Assembly (NCBI GenBank): GCA_014529385.2
Contig: CM043962.1
Coordinates: 126,510,970 to 126,574,969, forward strand
DNA from: Adiantum capillus-veneris
Lineage: Eukaryota; Streptophyta; Polypodiopsida; Polypodiales; Pteridaceae
Length of the DNA stretch: 64,000 nucleotides
Reading direction: 5' to 3'
Shown: positions 45,726 through 56,666 of the stretch, one piece after another
Layout of the letters: each line of letters opens with the position of its first letter
Numbering within the stretch: position 1 is the stretch's first letter
Made by a program: the position numbers and the translations under genes
The notes under the pieces: model-generated
What the model saw: the letters and a program-made list of their open reading frames with translations, nothing else
The model's database searches: none
Told to the model about the DNA's origin: nothing

Positions 45726-45884
45726 TGTAAAGCATGGGTGACTAGACCCTGGAATCCACCTCCCAACCTCCCACTATATAGGCAAGCTCCTAGCCTTTTA
45801 CCCTAGCCGGATTCCCTTGTCCACATTGCCTAGTCTGGCCCCTGTCCTAGTCCATGACTCCCTAGCCTTGCCCTTATCCTGACA
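45726..45884 (-). repeat. Chromovirus 5' LTR
   Basis: 159 bp, pairs with 40056-40214. Flanked on the right by TTTGC, which belongs to the gypsy 3 gag region. Confidence 0.95.
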
Positions 45885-45928
45885 TTTGCTATACTCTCAA
45901 GCTTGGGTTTTTGTTTTTTCAGCATTTT

Positions 45929-47150
45929 TTAAGTAATTCTTACCAAATTTTGATAAGCTTCAAGCTTAGCTGCTTCCATGTCTGTAGAAGGATAGTCCTT
46001 CCATTTGTTTTCCATATTTTTGCCTGCTTTAATTCCTGCTTGGAAAACTTCCAAAGCTGCATTGATTGGCTCGAAAATTTTGTCTACCAAAATTGATCCT
46101 CTAGATTTTATTGTGGTTTCCTTGAATTCACTCTCAATTTCTTTCACTTTTTCCTGGAATAGTTTCTTGGCTTTTTCCTCAATTTCATCCTTTTGTTTCT
46201 GTTTTCTTATCTCATATCTTTGACGTCTGCTTTTTCCTGGTCTTTTGCGAGGAATTTTTAGTGTTCTCTGATTCATCAGAGGAGTTATGTTTCTTGGGCT
46301 CTAGTGATCACCTTGATTGGAACAAAAGGTTCACTTTACAAAGAGCTACTAGGTATCACTTGGACTACATGCACCCCCACTGCTTTTCCTTTGTTTAACG
46401 GTTTTTTTGGACAGTCTTCAAGGCGTCCTCCTTTTTTGCAGCATTGTATACAAAAAGCTTCATCTGGCTTAATGTTCTTGTCAGGTTCTGGGCAATATTC
46501 ATTTTTTCAATGATCATCTACACCACAATTATGGAAGTTTCTAGTCTTTGGCTTAATCATGGGTCTTACCATTCGAGGTCTAACACCTTGATTAGCTACA
46601 AAGTACATTGGTGTAAGCTCTGGTGTATCATAAGTCACATGTTCTTCCATTGAAGATGGATGTGAATTATACCACTCTCCTTCTACCATTAATGTAGATG
46701 GACTAGGCTCAACATAAGGTGTAATAGGAACTAGTGCTCAATATAAGGTGTAACATGCACTAGTGCTTGTTCATCTATGACTCCTTCTGAATGCATGTAC
46801 TTTATAGGCACTGCATTATGTCCAAGAATGGAGGTTTTTGACCCAACACTGGTTGTGGTCTTTTCATACCCATCGGTGGTCTTTGTGCTGGGGCCATATT
46901 GGGCTGATAATTGTACATGGGTTGTCCTTGTGGTCTCATAGGAACATATTGAACATTTTCATTATACTTTGGTCGGTAATAGCACTCATTGGTCTCCTTT
47001 GTTTGTTTGCCCTTATTTCCTCTTCAAACTCTATGCCATGGTCATCAATGCGAATGGCATACTCTTCACTAGGATCCAGGTAAACCTGAACTCCATGGAC
47101 ATTAGTCTTATAAAAGGTGAGTATGTGCTTATATCGCACTGTCATTCCGG
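45929..47150 (-). pseudogene. Gypsy 3 gag region
   Basis: Segments: 47145-46936 (HILTFYKTNVHGVQVYLDP, EEYAIRIDDHGIEFEE), a Pro/Gln-rich stretch around 46930-46800, a knuckle-like CIQCCKKGGRLEDCP near 46430 where the expected His is Gly, and a 115-residue Lys/Glu-rich coiled-coil-like segment 46276-45929 (KQKDEIEEKAKKLFQEKVKE). All in broken frames. Assigned to gag by position before protease and by the knuckle. Confidence 0.65.
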
Positions 47151-48478
47151 CTCTTGACTGAGTCGAATAGGAAGATATTTTAGATTTGAGTCTGAATGAG
47201 TATTTGGGACTTCTTCAAAGATAGTCCCAATTGATAACCTTGATTTACACTCTCTTCAGTGGATACTCTACTGTAAGAAATGCGAAATACAATAAGGATC
47301 TAGTAGCAATGAGAGTAGAGAGAGATACGATGCAAAGTAGATTAATGGCAAATCAAAAACTTTAGATTAGCACACTATTACAAAGTGATGGCGTCATCCA
47401 CCCATGCGCTCTTAAGGTAGAGCTTAGATGGAAATTTAGACAATTAGAGCAAGTACGAATACAAGGGACTAACAATCCTTACACAAAGATGTGTTGTGTG
47501 CGTCAAGTGTGCACACCATTCTACCAAATTACTCATCAGAAGGCCTCCTTATATAGATGTAAGGGAGCCTCTAAACGTCCATGTGCAGCCACTTAGATAG
47601 CCAAGTCCAAGTAGGACTCTCCCATGCGTCCATGTGTAGTCGCTTTTGGGTAGACGAGTCCTCTTAGAACTCGACCACCAACCAAAGACCACCGCCCGTT
47701 GAACCCGCCAAAGACCACGGACAACCGGCCACCGGCCACCGGACGGCCATTTTTCGATTGTCTTTCGGTCGTCGTTCGACCAAGATATTCCGGCAAAAAG
47801 GAATATTCTGATGAAGGTAATAAAAAGTCTCAAGGGCTTTCACCCCAAGGCCCCCAGAGTTGGCCCTGAGTTTGCTTCGTACCATCAACGATCACAAATA
47901 GAGATCTCATCACCGTGCAAAGCTGGAATCCATTAAATATAAGTGCACCTTTAGCTTCTCCTCATATGGGGACCTTACAAACTGTGCAGCATATATTGTA
48001 GTGGAAAAAGTGAGAGAGGTGGGCATTGCAAGTATACCAACACCTACTAGCAGTCTCTCCAAGTATGCCTTCATTTGCTAGACTTGTTAAGCTCTTGATA
48101 GAGTAGCGGATTGAACTGTTATCCGTTTTTTCACTTGACTTGAATTCAACTCTTGTCAAACTCTCAATTCTTTGCCTGCAACTTGGTTCCTGTGTTAGTT
48201 TTAACCAAGTTAGCTGTTTTCTCTCAAAGACTATACAATTTTTGCTAACGATTGTGATTGGTCCGTGTATATCACTTCAATCTGAGCTAAGTGAGTCAGC
48301 AAATGAGATTTCCAAATTCTACTCTTGCAAAGAGCTAAAGGACTAATCTGCAACCTGGAAACTGAGCTAACATGTATTAATTTGGATCTGATGGAGCCCA
48401 AACTTGACCTGTGACCTTGTATTATGTTGTTCTAACATTGTACAAGCTCAAAAGTCCAAAATCTTGTCTCTGGGACTC
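47151..48478 (-). other. Gypsy 3 leader, gag-proximal part
   Basis: No recognised coding sequence. The stretch 47690-47790 is GC-rich with repeated CCACCGG and GGCC words. It links the gag region to the palindrome array. Confidence 0.45.
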
Positions 48479-49500
48479 AAAAGTAAATAATCCGATTATT
48501 TACTTTTCTCAGTTTTTATCACTTTTTAGGATTTTTTTGTCATATACACACCTTGTTGTAGTCTCTGGACAAGTTTCACTGAGTTTGAACAAGATTTGTC
48601 CAAGTTATCAACTGTTTAGTGTCCGCAAACTCAATTTTCAAGAATATGGCTTAAGTGTCACTTTTGTGATCCAAATTTCACCAAATTTGAGGTGAGTAGT
48701 CTACTTGATATGCTTGACCTTGTGGTGCACTCAATCGTGCAAAAAATCCCAATTCTGGAGCAGGTGTAAATAATCACGATTATTACTTCTGAGATTTTTT
48801 AGCAATTTTTTACCAAAATGTTGATACAAACAGGTGAAACAACTCAAGTTAAGCTCCCTAGCAAAGTTTCACCAAGTTTGGATAAACCCTGCTCAATTTG
48901 TCAACAATTTCATGTCTGCATACTGTCTTTAAAAAACTGGCCACAATTTTCACTGTATAGATCCAAATCTTACCAAATTTGATGTGAGTGCAAATACAAC
49001 ATGATAGGACTTATGGCATGTTTGGTTGGCCAAAAATGTTTGAAAATTGGACAAAAGTAAATAATCATAATTATTTACTTTTGGTAAATTTTAGCATAAT
49101 TTTTATTCTCTAAGCATACACACATGTTAAACACTTTAAACTAAACCTCTTGGACAAGTTTCACCAAATTTAAATAAGACTTATCAAGTCAAACTCAATT
49201 TCTCGACAATCAGTACAGATTTCAGTTTTTATCAAGTTTTTGGTCAGTTTTGTGATCCAAACTTTATGAGCCTTCACAAAAGATGTTTGTAATCATACAT
49301 AGAGTATCTGGTATCAACCTTGATCAATTTTGAGCTAAAAGTAAATAATTACGATTATTTACTTTTGGCTTTAAATGAACATTTTTTGCAATTATTTCAC
49401 TGGTCAGTCTTTTTGTGACATGTTTTAAGCATCTGAGTCAAGTCAAAACTTAATTTGGTCTAAATTTTCAAGAAAATGTAAATAATTTGAGTTTTTGTAA
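48479..49500 (-). repeat. Palindrome-bearing leader array of gypsy 3
   Basis: Long inverted motifs at 48479-48507 (14-bp arms), 48766-48786 (9-bp core), 49053-49082 (13-bp arms) and 49337-49366 (13-bp arms, 4-bp centre), all built on GTAAATAATC and its mirror. Starts are 283-291 bp apart. A half motif is at about 49479, 138 bp on. Bodies between motifs share TTTCACCAA.TTTG phrases, so this is a diverged tandem repeat of about 285 bp. Confidence 0.9.
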
Positions 49501-50019
49501 ACACTTAAAAATTTATCTCAATTGTATTCTTAAGCTTACCCACTGGTTCATACAACTTTTATGAGCATAATCTCCAACCGGATTCAGTGGTTGACAGTCT
49601 TTTGGTGTTGTTTCAAGATGTAGACCTGAAATTCTGCAACTTCACATAAACAAGTCACAAATGATTCTTTTGGAGTGAGCAATGATTTGAGATCCCACCT
49701 CGGATTCTACTTACCCTACTCCTAGGTTCTGATGTAATTGGGTTGTGGAAGGTATCCATAAAAACTTGCTTTCTTGTTTTTTATGGTTTCCTGAGCATTG
49801 ATCTTAAGATTGTCTTGTCCATCAATCATTCTCAAAATCCTAACCTAATCCTACAATCCCACAAGGTAACAATCTACTCCTAAGCTACCTATACACAGCA
49901 AAAGACGACGCTCTTAAGCTATGCGATTTTAAAGAGAAAGTCTAACTCTAGGTGATCCTAGAGAAGGTTAAAGGACAACTATACTAGACGCTCTTATTTT
50001 CCCTAGTTTACGTCTATTC
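49501..50019 (-). other. Gypsy 3 leader next to PBS
   Basis: Non-coding. The block at 49705-49725 matches element 0 at 3806-3826 and is the same distance from the PBS. No gene seen. Confidence 0.55.
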
Positions 50020-50040
50020 GTCCCCGATAGCGGTGCCAAA
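50020..50040 (-). other. Primer binding site, gypsy 3
   Basis: Minus strand reads CCCATCCACA then TTTGGCACCGCTATCGGGGA. It is related to the element 0 PBS (TGGCRCCG..TCG.GGA) and of Tat/Athila type. The exact tRNA was not determined. Confidence 0.75.
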
Positions 50041-50820
50041 TGTGGATGGGTTTCCTAACCTCACTCTTATCTTATTGCAGACATAGCGAGAACCACAAAT
50101 ATAATTGTCAATCCATGGGACGAAGCTGACTTGACTAGTGCATAGAGGCTACAAGAGGGCGTCAATCTCTTGGAAACAACGGACAACTTGCATCTAACAT
50201 AAGCTACACTAAAATGAGCTAAGTCATAAAAAAACTAGTCACTAATCGACAAACAAAACACAACCGTTACAACATCAAACGACATCATCTGAATGCTATG
50301 AAACTTTTAGGACAAGTATATAAGACCTAAGGACACATGCTTATGGTCTCAAATCTCACTTTGAAGTAAAAAAAATTGCGATTATTAACAGCAGTGAGAT
50401 TTTGACCTAGTTGTTTTTGACCTTGAATGCATCTAAATGCTTAGCAATGATGTCCCAATACCTCGTCTATGCTTATTTTGTGATTTCCTAGCTTAAATTC
50501 CTACTTATGATAAAATTAGGTTGCGGGTCGGGGACGCCAAAAGCTACAATTTACCATGATATGTTTACGTCAATGCGTAGAGCTCTTACCTATGGTTGCA
50601 AAGCAATAGACGACACTGAAATGTGACAACTGACAAGGGAGATGGAAGCATGAGAAGGAGAGAAGTGAGCATCATAAGCTCACGCTGTGTATTTCTTATC
50701 CAGAACTTTAAAACTAATTTTACAAATTGGCTTTTATACCTTAGCCAAGGTTTCTTTGAGGTTGCTTACACACCGCATGCCCAACCTTGGGCGTGCAAAC
50801 ATGGAAGCTAATCGGTAAAT
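50041..50820 (-). mobile_element. Gypsy 3 5' LTR (outer end unresolved)
   Basis: Plus-strand start TGTGGATGGG beside the PBS; the early part matches the element 0 LTR (ACATAGCGAGAACCAC). A minus-strand TATAAAAG motif is near 50732-50739. A degenerate copy of the leader palindrome motif lies at 50365-50389. No coding content recognised. Confidence 0.55.
50732..50740 (-). promoter_or_regulatory. Putative TATA box of gypsy 3 LTR
   Basis: GGTATAAAAG on the minus strand, about 690 bp from the PBS-proximal LTR end. Strand and place fit a U3 promoter; no functional evidence. Confidence 0.4.
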
Positions 50821-52488
50821 TTTGTTGGTTGCAAAAAGTGACAATGGAAAAACTCTTAGACACCCCATGTCCAAGGATGGCGGTCATTGAACTACTGATA
50901 GCTCAATCAAACAAAAACGTCAAACTAATAAGATAAGCGGACGAGCTAAGGCATCTGACTGATAGCTCAATCCGATGAAAATGTCAAACTAATAAGATAA
51001 GTGGACAAGTTGAGGATAATATTACCTTTTTAATATAAGAACACCTCAGTGTGTAACACATGCCTACCCAGCCCCAAAAATAACGGGCATGCAAGGCAAC
51101 ACAATGCAGGGCTAAAAATTGAAGACCACCCATGGTATTCCCTTTGGAACACCAAAATGAAAGTTGGTCTTCTGGTTTGAAACCCCTAGGTGATGGTTTG
51201 TTTTCACATAACTCTCTAAAATAGTTTTAACCTTTGGGAGGCCTAATGCCTATTACCCATTGCCCATTTTACATTATAGGTTGCCCATGGTCTGTGTGAA
51301 ACCTAGTCGACTGTAGATCCAATCTTATATCAAATGCAAGCTATGGGTAAAATATTCCTAGTGTGAGTGGTGTTAAGAATGAATCGAGTAAGACTTATTT
51401 TTGGCATGCCTAAAGGGCAAAGCCTTAAAGTTGCCTTCTTTTTTTTGGCTAAAAATAGATTTTTGATTTATTTATTTTAGGACTAGAAAAAATGAGTGAT
51501 TGGTTTATAGAGATAGTGGGCAATTACTAAGATGAGAGGGCATTTAGACAATGATGACACCATTGAGTGTGATCCTTTTTTTTGGGTGATTTTATAGGTC
51601 AATGGAAAGTGTTAAATGATGATCTTCTTAAAAACTAAGCATAAATGGTGGCTCCACAAATCCCAAGAGTTACTTTTTCATTTTGAAAGGTCTTTCAATG
51701 TTGAGGTCATATAGTAGGCTTATTATTTATAAGATGTCTACTTTTGCTAGTTCAAACTTTAGGCAAGGATCTATCCTTTAGGGCTTTAATCTCTAGAGAA
51801 CGTGGGATCTAGAGCATAAGGCTCTAAATCTTAGGGATTTTTTTTGTAATTCCATTCCTTGCGCTTATGGTATAAAAAAAAAGCTTAGGGATGTAGAGCT
51901 TTTACAATTGTGGTGTAGAGCTTAAAGATGTGGGGAGTTTCCTCTCTCTCTTAGTTTATGGAAAATTATTTGAAAAATTATGGACAACCCTAATGATTTT
52001 ATCACTTGTTTTCTTTTGTTTTATTTAGAAGCCATTTGAAGCCAAAGCTTTGACTAGTTTTACGGGATTGGCCCCACTTACCCACACTCATGTCTCAAGG
52101 GTTGAACCATATTGGGTGCGCTTAGAGCCTCTCACTTGTTTCAACTAGTTTGCCTTCATTGATTCTCCTTGAAAATGGTGTGAATTAAACAAAAGGAGAA
52201 GTGTTGTACCTTTCACTTCATATTGTGTCTTATTTCGAAGGCTTTGAAGCATCTCTTCTCGAAGCTTTTCCCAAATTTCTATGACCTCGCATCACAAATG
52301 AGATTTTGCATTAAAGATGTATACCCATATCACATGCATTCAATCGTCATAGAAATAACCCATCTCTACATACATGTTTTCATGAATTAAATGAGCCATT
52401 TTCCTTTAAAAGCTCTAGATTATTTTTCAAAAGTGAACTTTAAAACCCCTCTTATCGATGTGAACTTGTAATTTTCTTGAAATTAGAT
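50821..52488. other. Stretch without recognisable gene
   Basis: AT-rich. It includes a 64-bp tandem duplication at 50896-51023 (GATAGCTCAAT ... AATAAGATAAG twice). No coding family recognised. Confidence 0.45.
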
Positions 52489-52956
52489 ATTAGGGAAAAT
52501 TTGGACTTTCAAATGGGCCCTATAAGAAATTTGACTTTCTCTCTCTTGTCCAAAACGGGTGCATGATAAAAATTTTATAAATAAAATCAAAACTTGTTGT
52601 AGATTTTATAATTAGAATGTACTCATTGAGATCTATCCATTGATATATAGCATGTCATCGGATTCCTGATATTCTAAAAGATTTTGTTTTTTGTTGCACG
52701 ACAACTCTGTCTTAGAAATGGAATCTCTCCCACATTTTAGCCTCAGTGGGGAGGCTATAACTTCTACAAATCAATTTCAAATTTTTTGGAGTTTGTGGAT
52801 TTAGAACCTACTTTTCAAGATCTTTCCAATGAGATGTTGGTTGATGGGGTTTTGACAAAGCATTCATGGACTTCACCAAGTAGCCCACTTTGGTAAAAGA
52901 GAGACAAAGTCAAACATCCTTATAGGGCCCCTTTGAGAGTCTAGATTTTTCCTAAT
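52489..52956. mobile_element. MITE-like element, 468 bp, with about 58-bp terminal inverted repeats
   Basis: The left end ATTAGGGAAAATTTGGACT and on to TTTGACTTTCTCTC reappears inverted at the right end (GAGACAAAGTCAAA ... GGGCCCCTTTGAGAGTC ... TTCCTAAT). No ORF inside. Target-site duplication not clear. An AACCCCTCTT word near both flanks may be a larger duplicated flank. Confidence 0.8.
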
Positions 52957-53284
52957 GAACCCCTCTTTATGAACTCATGTCCTACAACTACATATTTTAA
53001 GGTGGACTCGGTGGGTGAGGCACATGTACAACCTATGCTAGATTTAAAGGATGTTACACATCGTCAAATTTTTTATTTTCAAAATGTAATTGATGAGACA
53101 GGGTGAAAATGGGTAGAATAGAGGCAATCCAAAATAAATCCTGTAGACTTTACAAGATAGTATCTTGGGTGCATATTTGTCTAGTCATATTTATTAGGTT
53201 CTCAGCACGTCATTTATACATCAGATTGTCATAAATTGGCTATGCTGTGTATGTTCACTAAGAACCTTTAACATTTGATGGAGG
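52957..53284. other. Stretch without recognisable gene
   Basis: Short spacer; nothing recognised. Confidence 0.4.
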
Positions 53285-54000
53285 ACAAAATTCAAGGTTA
53301 TGTTGAAGACAAGGGCATTCAAATAATTGATGAGGATTTTCTCTCCACTTTTTTTTATGACTACCATTGATTGCATTTGTGCATTGATAGATTCTAATGG
53401 TTGTAATATACATCAAGTGGACATAAAGACTACACTTTTCAATGGTGATTTGCATGAGGGAGTGTGTGGAGTGCACCCTCATGGTTTTGCTAAAAAGGGC
53501 ATGAAAAAAGGCTGTATATACGTAAAAATCTTTTGTATGGTTTGAAGCAATCTCCACACGACAAATAGAAAAGGTACATACTTATATGGATATACCTTAT
53601 TTTTAGATTAGTGGTAGTGAGAGCACTTTGTATTTCAAGTGTGTAGATGATGTATTTCTAATTATTGTCACATGTTGCTGACTTGATCAAATGAGGGACA
53701 TATTACTAATTTTAAGGATGATTTGTATGTGTCTTTTGAAGGGGTCACATTTGGGTCTTTTGCATCATAAGAAGAAAATAAAATTTAATCAATGTCATGG
53801 AGTTCTAGTTTTGTGTCAGAAAAAGTAGATTGGGCTTGGAGGACTGCAAGCTTGTTGCTACTCCTACAAGTTAGGTTTGAAGCTTAGTCCTCAGGATGTT
53901 GGAAATTATCTTGATGTAACCCTCTCTTAATAGCCTGTTGGTTTCTTAATCACCTCTAGATATATTTTTAAGGCATTTGAATATATGCAAGAATTGACGT
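53285..54000 (+). pseudogene. Ty1/copia reverse transcriptase remnant
   Basis: The plus frame 53327-53545 reads NGCNIHQVDIKTTLFNGDLH, matching copia RT (M-D-V-K-T-A-F-L-.-G-D-L), and HPHGFAKKGMKKG. Further in other frames: LYGLKQSPH, a YVDD-equivalent region (53650-53700) and LGLLHHKKKIKFNQCHG. It resembles copia 1 RT more than copia 3 (shared LGLLHH and KFNQC). Flanking LTRs not identified; heavily decayed. Confidence 0.8.
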
Positions 54001-54274
54001 GGAGAGCCGAGGGAGAGCCAAAGTCACAAACACATTATTAATATACTTCCAACATTCTAGGACACAAATTATCTTTGCATTTGGGTATAAGCATGTTAAT
54101 GTGTCACTGAAAATGTTGTCTTGAACAATGCTAGTCACTTATGCTTGTTAGCATAAATTGAAAACCAAACAACAAGTGCAACTTGAATTTAAAATGTCCA
54201 TAAAAATATTATTCATTCACTCCCATTTGGGGTGTGCCCTTGTTTTTCAGTTACTGAAGATGACGTGGGTAGTG

Positions 54275-54346
<72 letters not shown>

Positions 54347-54533
54347 TTTGTTCCTCGCATCGGGCTCTATCATGCCAAGGGAAACCTTGGGGGGTCAAGG
54401 ACATGAGCCAAGGGATGACTGCTAATGGGCATGGAATCCTACAAGGCCAAGGTCCTATAAATAAGGAGGTAGGGAGGAGCATTCTTTTTAGCAGTTCACA
54501 AGGGATGTATACAGGTATCAGAGCTTTAAATTT
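54001..54533 (+). other. Spacer with (CT)n, possibly an LTR end
   Basis: Contains (CT)n at 54277-54343. Near its end are a TATAAATA motif (54456-54464) and CAGGTATCAGAGCT (54513-54526), an initiator-Met PBS-like sequence just before copia 3. This might be the LTR end plus PBS of another element that copia 3 hit. Confidence 0.4.
54277..54343. repeat. (CT)n microsatellite, about 33 units
   Basis: Uninterrupted dinucleotides. Confidence 0.98.
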
Positions 54534-54725
54534 TGTTGGGGTATAAAGTCCAATGTGGTTGCCCAGGTAAGTGGGCGGGCCGCCAGGTATGTACACATAT
54601 TCTTTTGTTAAAACCTAATAAGAACTCACTATGCTCTACACATTACAGTAGAGCGAGTTCACCATATCGTCGTGCTCTTCTTCTCGCACTCTCTCTCACG
54701 TTGCCCTTCCGCTCGTACTCCTTCA
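54534..54725 (+). repeat. Copia 3 5' LTR
   Basis: TGTTGGGGTATAAAG ... CTCCTTCA. It contains an early GTATAAAG motif and is followed by ACTAGTATCAGAGC, a PBS of initiator-Met type with one change. Confidence 0.92.
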
Positions 54726-54740
54726 ACTAGTATCAGAGCT
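54726..54740 (+). other. Primer binding site, copia 3
   Basis: ACTAGTATCAGAGC: TGGTATCAGAGC with G to A at one position. Confidence 0.8.
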
Positions 54741-54915
54741 CAGATCGAGGCTCGGGGCAGCACTGCAGGAGGCTAGAGTCACCAACTCAGATTGGAGTGA
54801 AATTCGACAGGCGAAGACACGGCCCCAAATCTCGTGGGAGAGCCCGAAGACCATGGTGAGAAGAACAAGTCCTCAGTGAAGATTCAAGAAATAAATGTGA
54901 CAAACTCATAGTGAT

Positions 54916-55850
54916 TTGTGTGGACCTAAGCCTAACCTATCTCTAGGGGGAGCTTCTTACTTTATGACATTTATAGATGATTACTCGATTAAAGTATGGG
55001 TTTACTTTCTCAAGCACAAGGATGAAGCGTTTAGTGTTTTCAAAACGTTTGTGACACTTGTGGAGAATCAGAGTGGCAAGAAGCTTAAATGCTTACGCAC
55101 TGACAATGGTGGAGAGTATGTTTCAAAGGCCTTTCAGGACTTTTGTGAGTCAAAAGGTATAAAACGTGAACTTACTGCTCCTTACAATCCTCCTCAAAAT
55201 GGTGTTGCTGAGAGGATGAATAGGACCATACAAGAGAAGGTCAGAAGTATGTTGTTTGATGCACAGCTGCCAAATGGGTTTTGGGCTGAAGCTGTATCAA
55301 CAGCTGTTCATCTTGTAAATAGATCTCCTAGCAAGGTTTTGCAGAAGGATTCAGTGCTAGAGATGGTATGGTCAGGCAAAATGCCCTCATACAAGCATCT
55401 CAAAGTCTTTGGCTGTGAGGCATATACTCACGTTCCAAAGGAATTTAGGAACAAACTTGAGCCAAAGAGTAGAAAGTGCATCTTTCTAGGCTATGGTAAT
55501 TCTGGTGAGATGGGGTACAGACTTTGGGATCCCGAATCCAGAAAGGTTGTCCGTAGCAATGATGTTCACTTTAATGAATCCAAATATCATTCTAAACCAG
55601 AGAGGGTTGAGGACATTAGAAGAGTTGTCTTCCAAGAAGATGGACCTGCACGTGCAAGACAAAATGTCAGGGCTCAAGAGGAGCAAGGACAGGATAGAGT
55701 GGAACCACAGGTTGTGGCTGAGCCTGAGCCACCAATTGTGCGTAGATATGGACGTGTCACGCGACCTCCTGATAGGTTTGTTCCATCTATGAACTATGTC
55801 ATGTTGACTGATTGCAATGAGCCTTCATGTTACAAGGAAGCAGTGCAAAT
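54916..55850 (+). pseudogene. Copia 3 integrase (core and C-terminus)
   Basis: The open frame starts in the core (CGPKPNLSLGGASYFMTFID, with the first catalytic Asp just upstream at about 54911). It then has CLRTDNGGEYVSKAF (second Asp), PPQNGVAERMNRTIQEKVRS (Glu), FWAEAVSTAVHLVNRSP, HLKVFGCEAYTHVPKE and the C-terminal GYGNSGEMGYRLWDPESR block. The N-terminal zinc-binding domain is deleted. The frame is continuous with RT up to 56214 (432 residues). The assigned ATG at 54916 is simply the first Met in the frame. Confidence 0.92.
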
Positions 55851-56660
55851 GAAGGACTCTGGGAATTGGCAATTGGCCATGCAGTCAGAGATGACAGCTC
55901 TGCATAAAAACAAGACATGGAAGCTAGTTAAATTACCACAGGGCAAAAAGGCTCTACCTTGTAAATGGGTTTACAGGTATAAGATCACCGCTCATGATAG
56001 TCAGCCAAAGTACAAAGCAAGGCTTGTTGCCAAGGGCTTTAAGCAAGAACAAGGCATTGACTTTGATGAAGTCTTCTCTCCGGTGGTCAAGATGACTACA
56101 TTGAGATGCTTTCTTGCATTGGTTGCCATATTAGATTTGGTGTTGCACCAAATGGATGTCAAGACAGCGTTCTTGCATGGTGATTTACATGCAGCAGCCA
56201 GAAGGGTTTGTTGAGAAAGGCGAGGAAGATTGGGTATGCCAGTTGTTAAAGAGTCTTTATGGCTTAAAACAATCACCGAGGGCATGGTACCATAAATTCC
56301 AAGTTTATGCTTTCTCAAGGCTACAAAGGTAGTGAGTTCAATCACTGTCTATATACAAAGAAGGCTAAGGATGGTCGTTGGCTGATCCTTATTTTGTATG
56401 TGGATGACATGTTGATTGCTGGCAAGCACTTGGAAGAAATTTCAGCTTTGAAGTCAAAGATGGCAAAATCGTTTGACATGAAAGACATGGGTGAGGCAAG
56501 TCATATACTTGGTATGCGCATTGAGAGAGACAGATCAAAGAAGTTGATTTGGTTATCTCAAACAGAGTATATTGACAAGGTTTTGCAACGTTTCAATATG
56601 GAGAAGGGAAAGGCACTGAGTGTTCCATTGCCACCATATGTGAAACTTAGCAAATAAGAT
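55851..56660 (+). pseudogene. Copia 3 reverse transcriptase
   Basis: NWQLAMQSEMTALHKNKTW, KWVYRYKITAHDSQPKYKAR, MDVKTAFLHGDLH, then after a small deletion (frame slip near 56195) MQQPEGFVEKGEED and KSLYGLKQSPRAWY. After a second slip near 56310: LILYVDDMLIAGKHLEE (catalytic YVDD intact) and SFDMKDMGEASHILGMRIER. It ends at TAA 56656-56658. Confidence 0.93.
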
Positions 56661-56666
56661 TTTCCT

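Larger units (their letters stand above)
40056..45884 (-). mobile_element. Complete chromodomain Ty3/gypsy element (chromovirus) nested in gypsy 3
   Basis: Two 159-bp LTRs (40056-40214, 45726-45884), initiator-Met PBS, gag, PR, RT, RNase H, integrase and a C-terminal chromodomain, 5.83 kb in total. Flanks are TTTGT (left) and TTTGC (right), consistent with a 5-bp target duplication with one mismatch. Domains are all present in order, but gag and RT are frame-broken. It interrupts gypsy 3 between gag and protease. A second copy starts at about 62.6 kb on the plus strand. Confidence 0.95.
35926..50820 (-). mobile_element. Gypsy 3: old Ty3/gypsy host element of a nested cluster
   Basis: Minus-strand order: 5' LTR from 50041, PBS, palindrome-bearing leader, gag region (47150-45929), then, after the nested chromodomain element (40056-45884), gag/PR linker, protease, RT, RNase H and a tandem pair of integrase zinc-binding modules. 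It is cut at 35926 by copia 1. The integrase core and 3' LTR were not found to the left of copia 1. The outer LTR edge (about 50820) is approximate. Heavily frame-broken, the oldest layer of the nest. Confidence 0.85.

Noticed and set aside
48479-49366. Regularly spaced palindromes as a CRISPR-like array
   Set aside because: Plant retroelement leader; spacing of about 285 bp, related rather than unique spacers, no cas genes.
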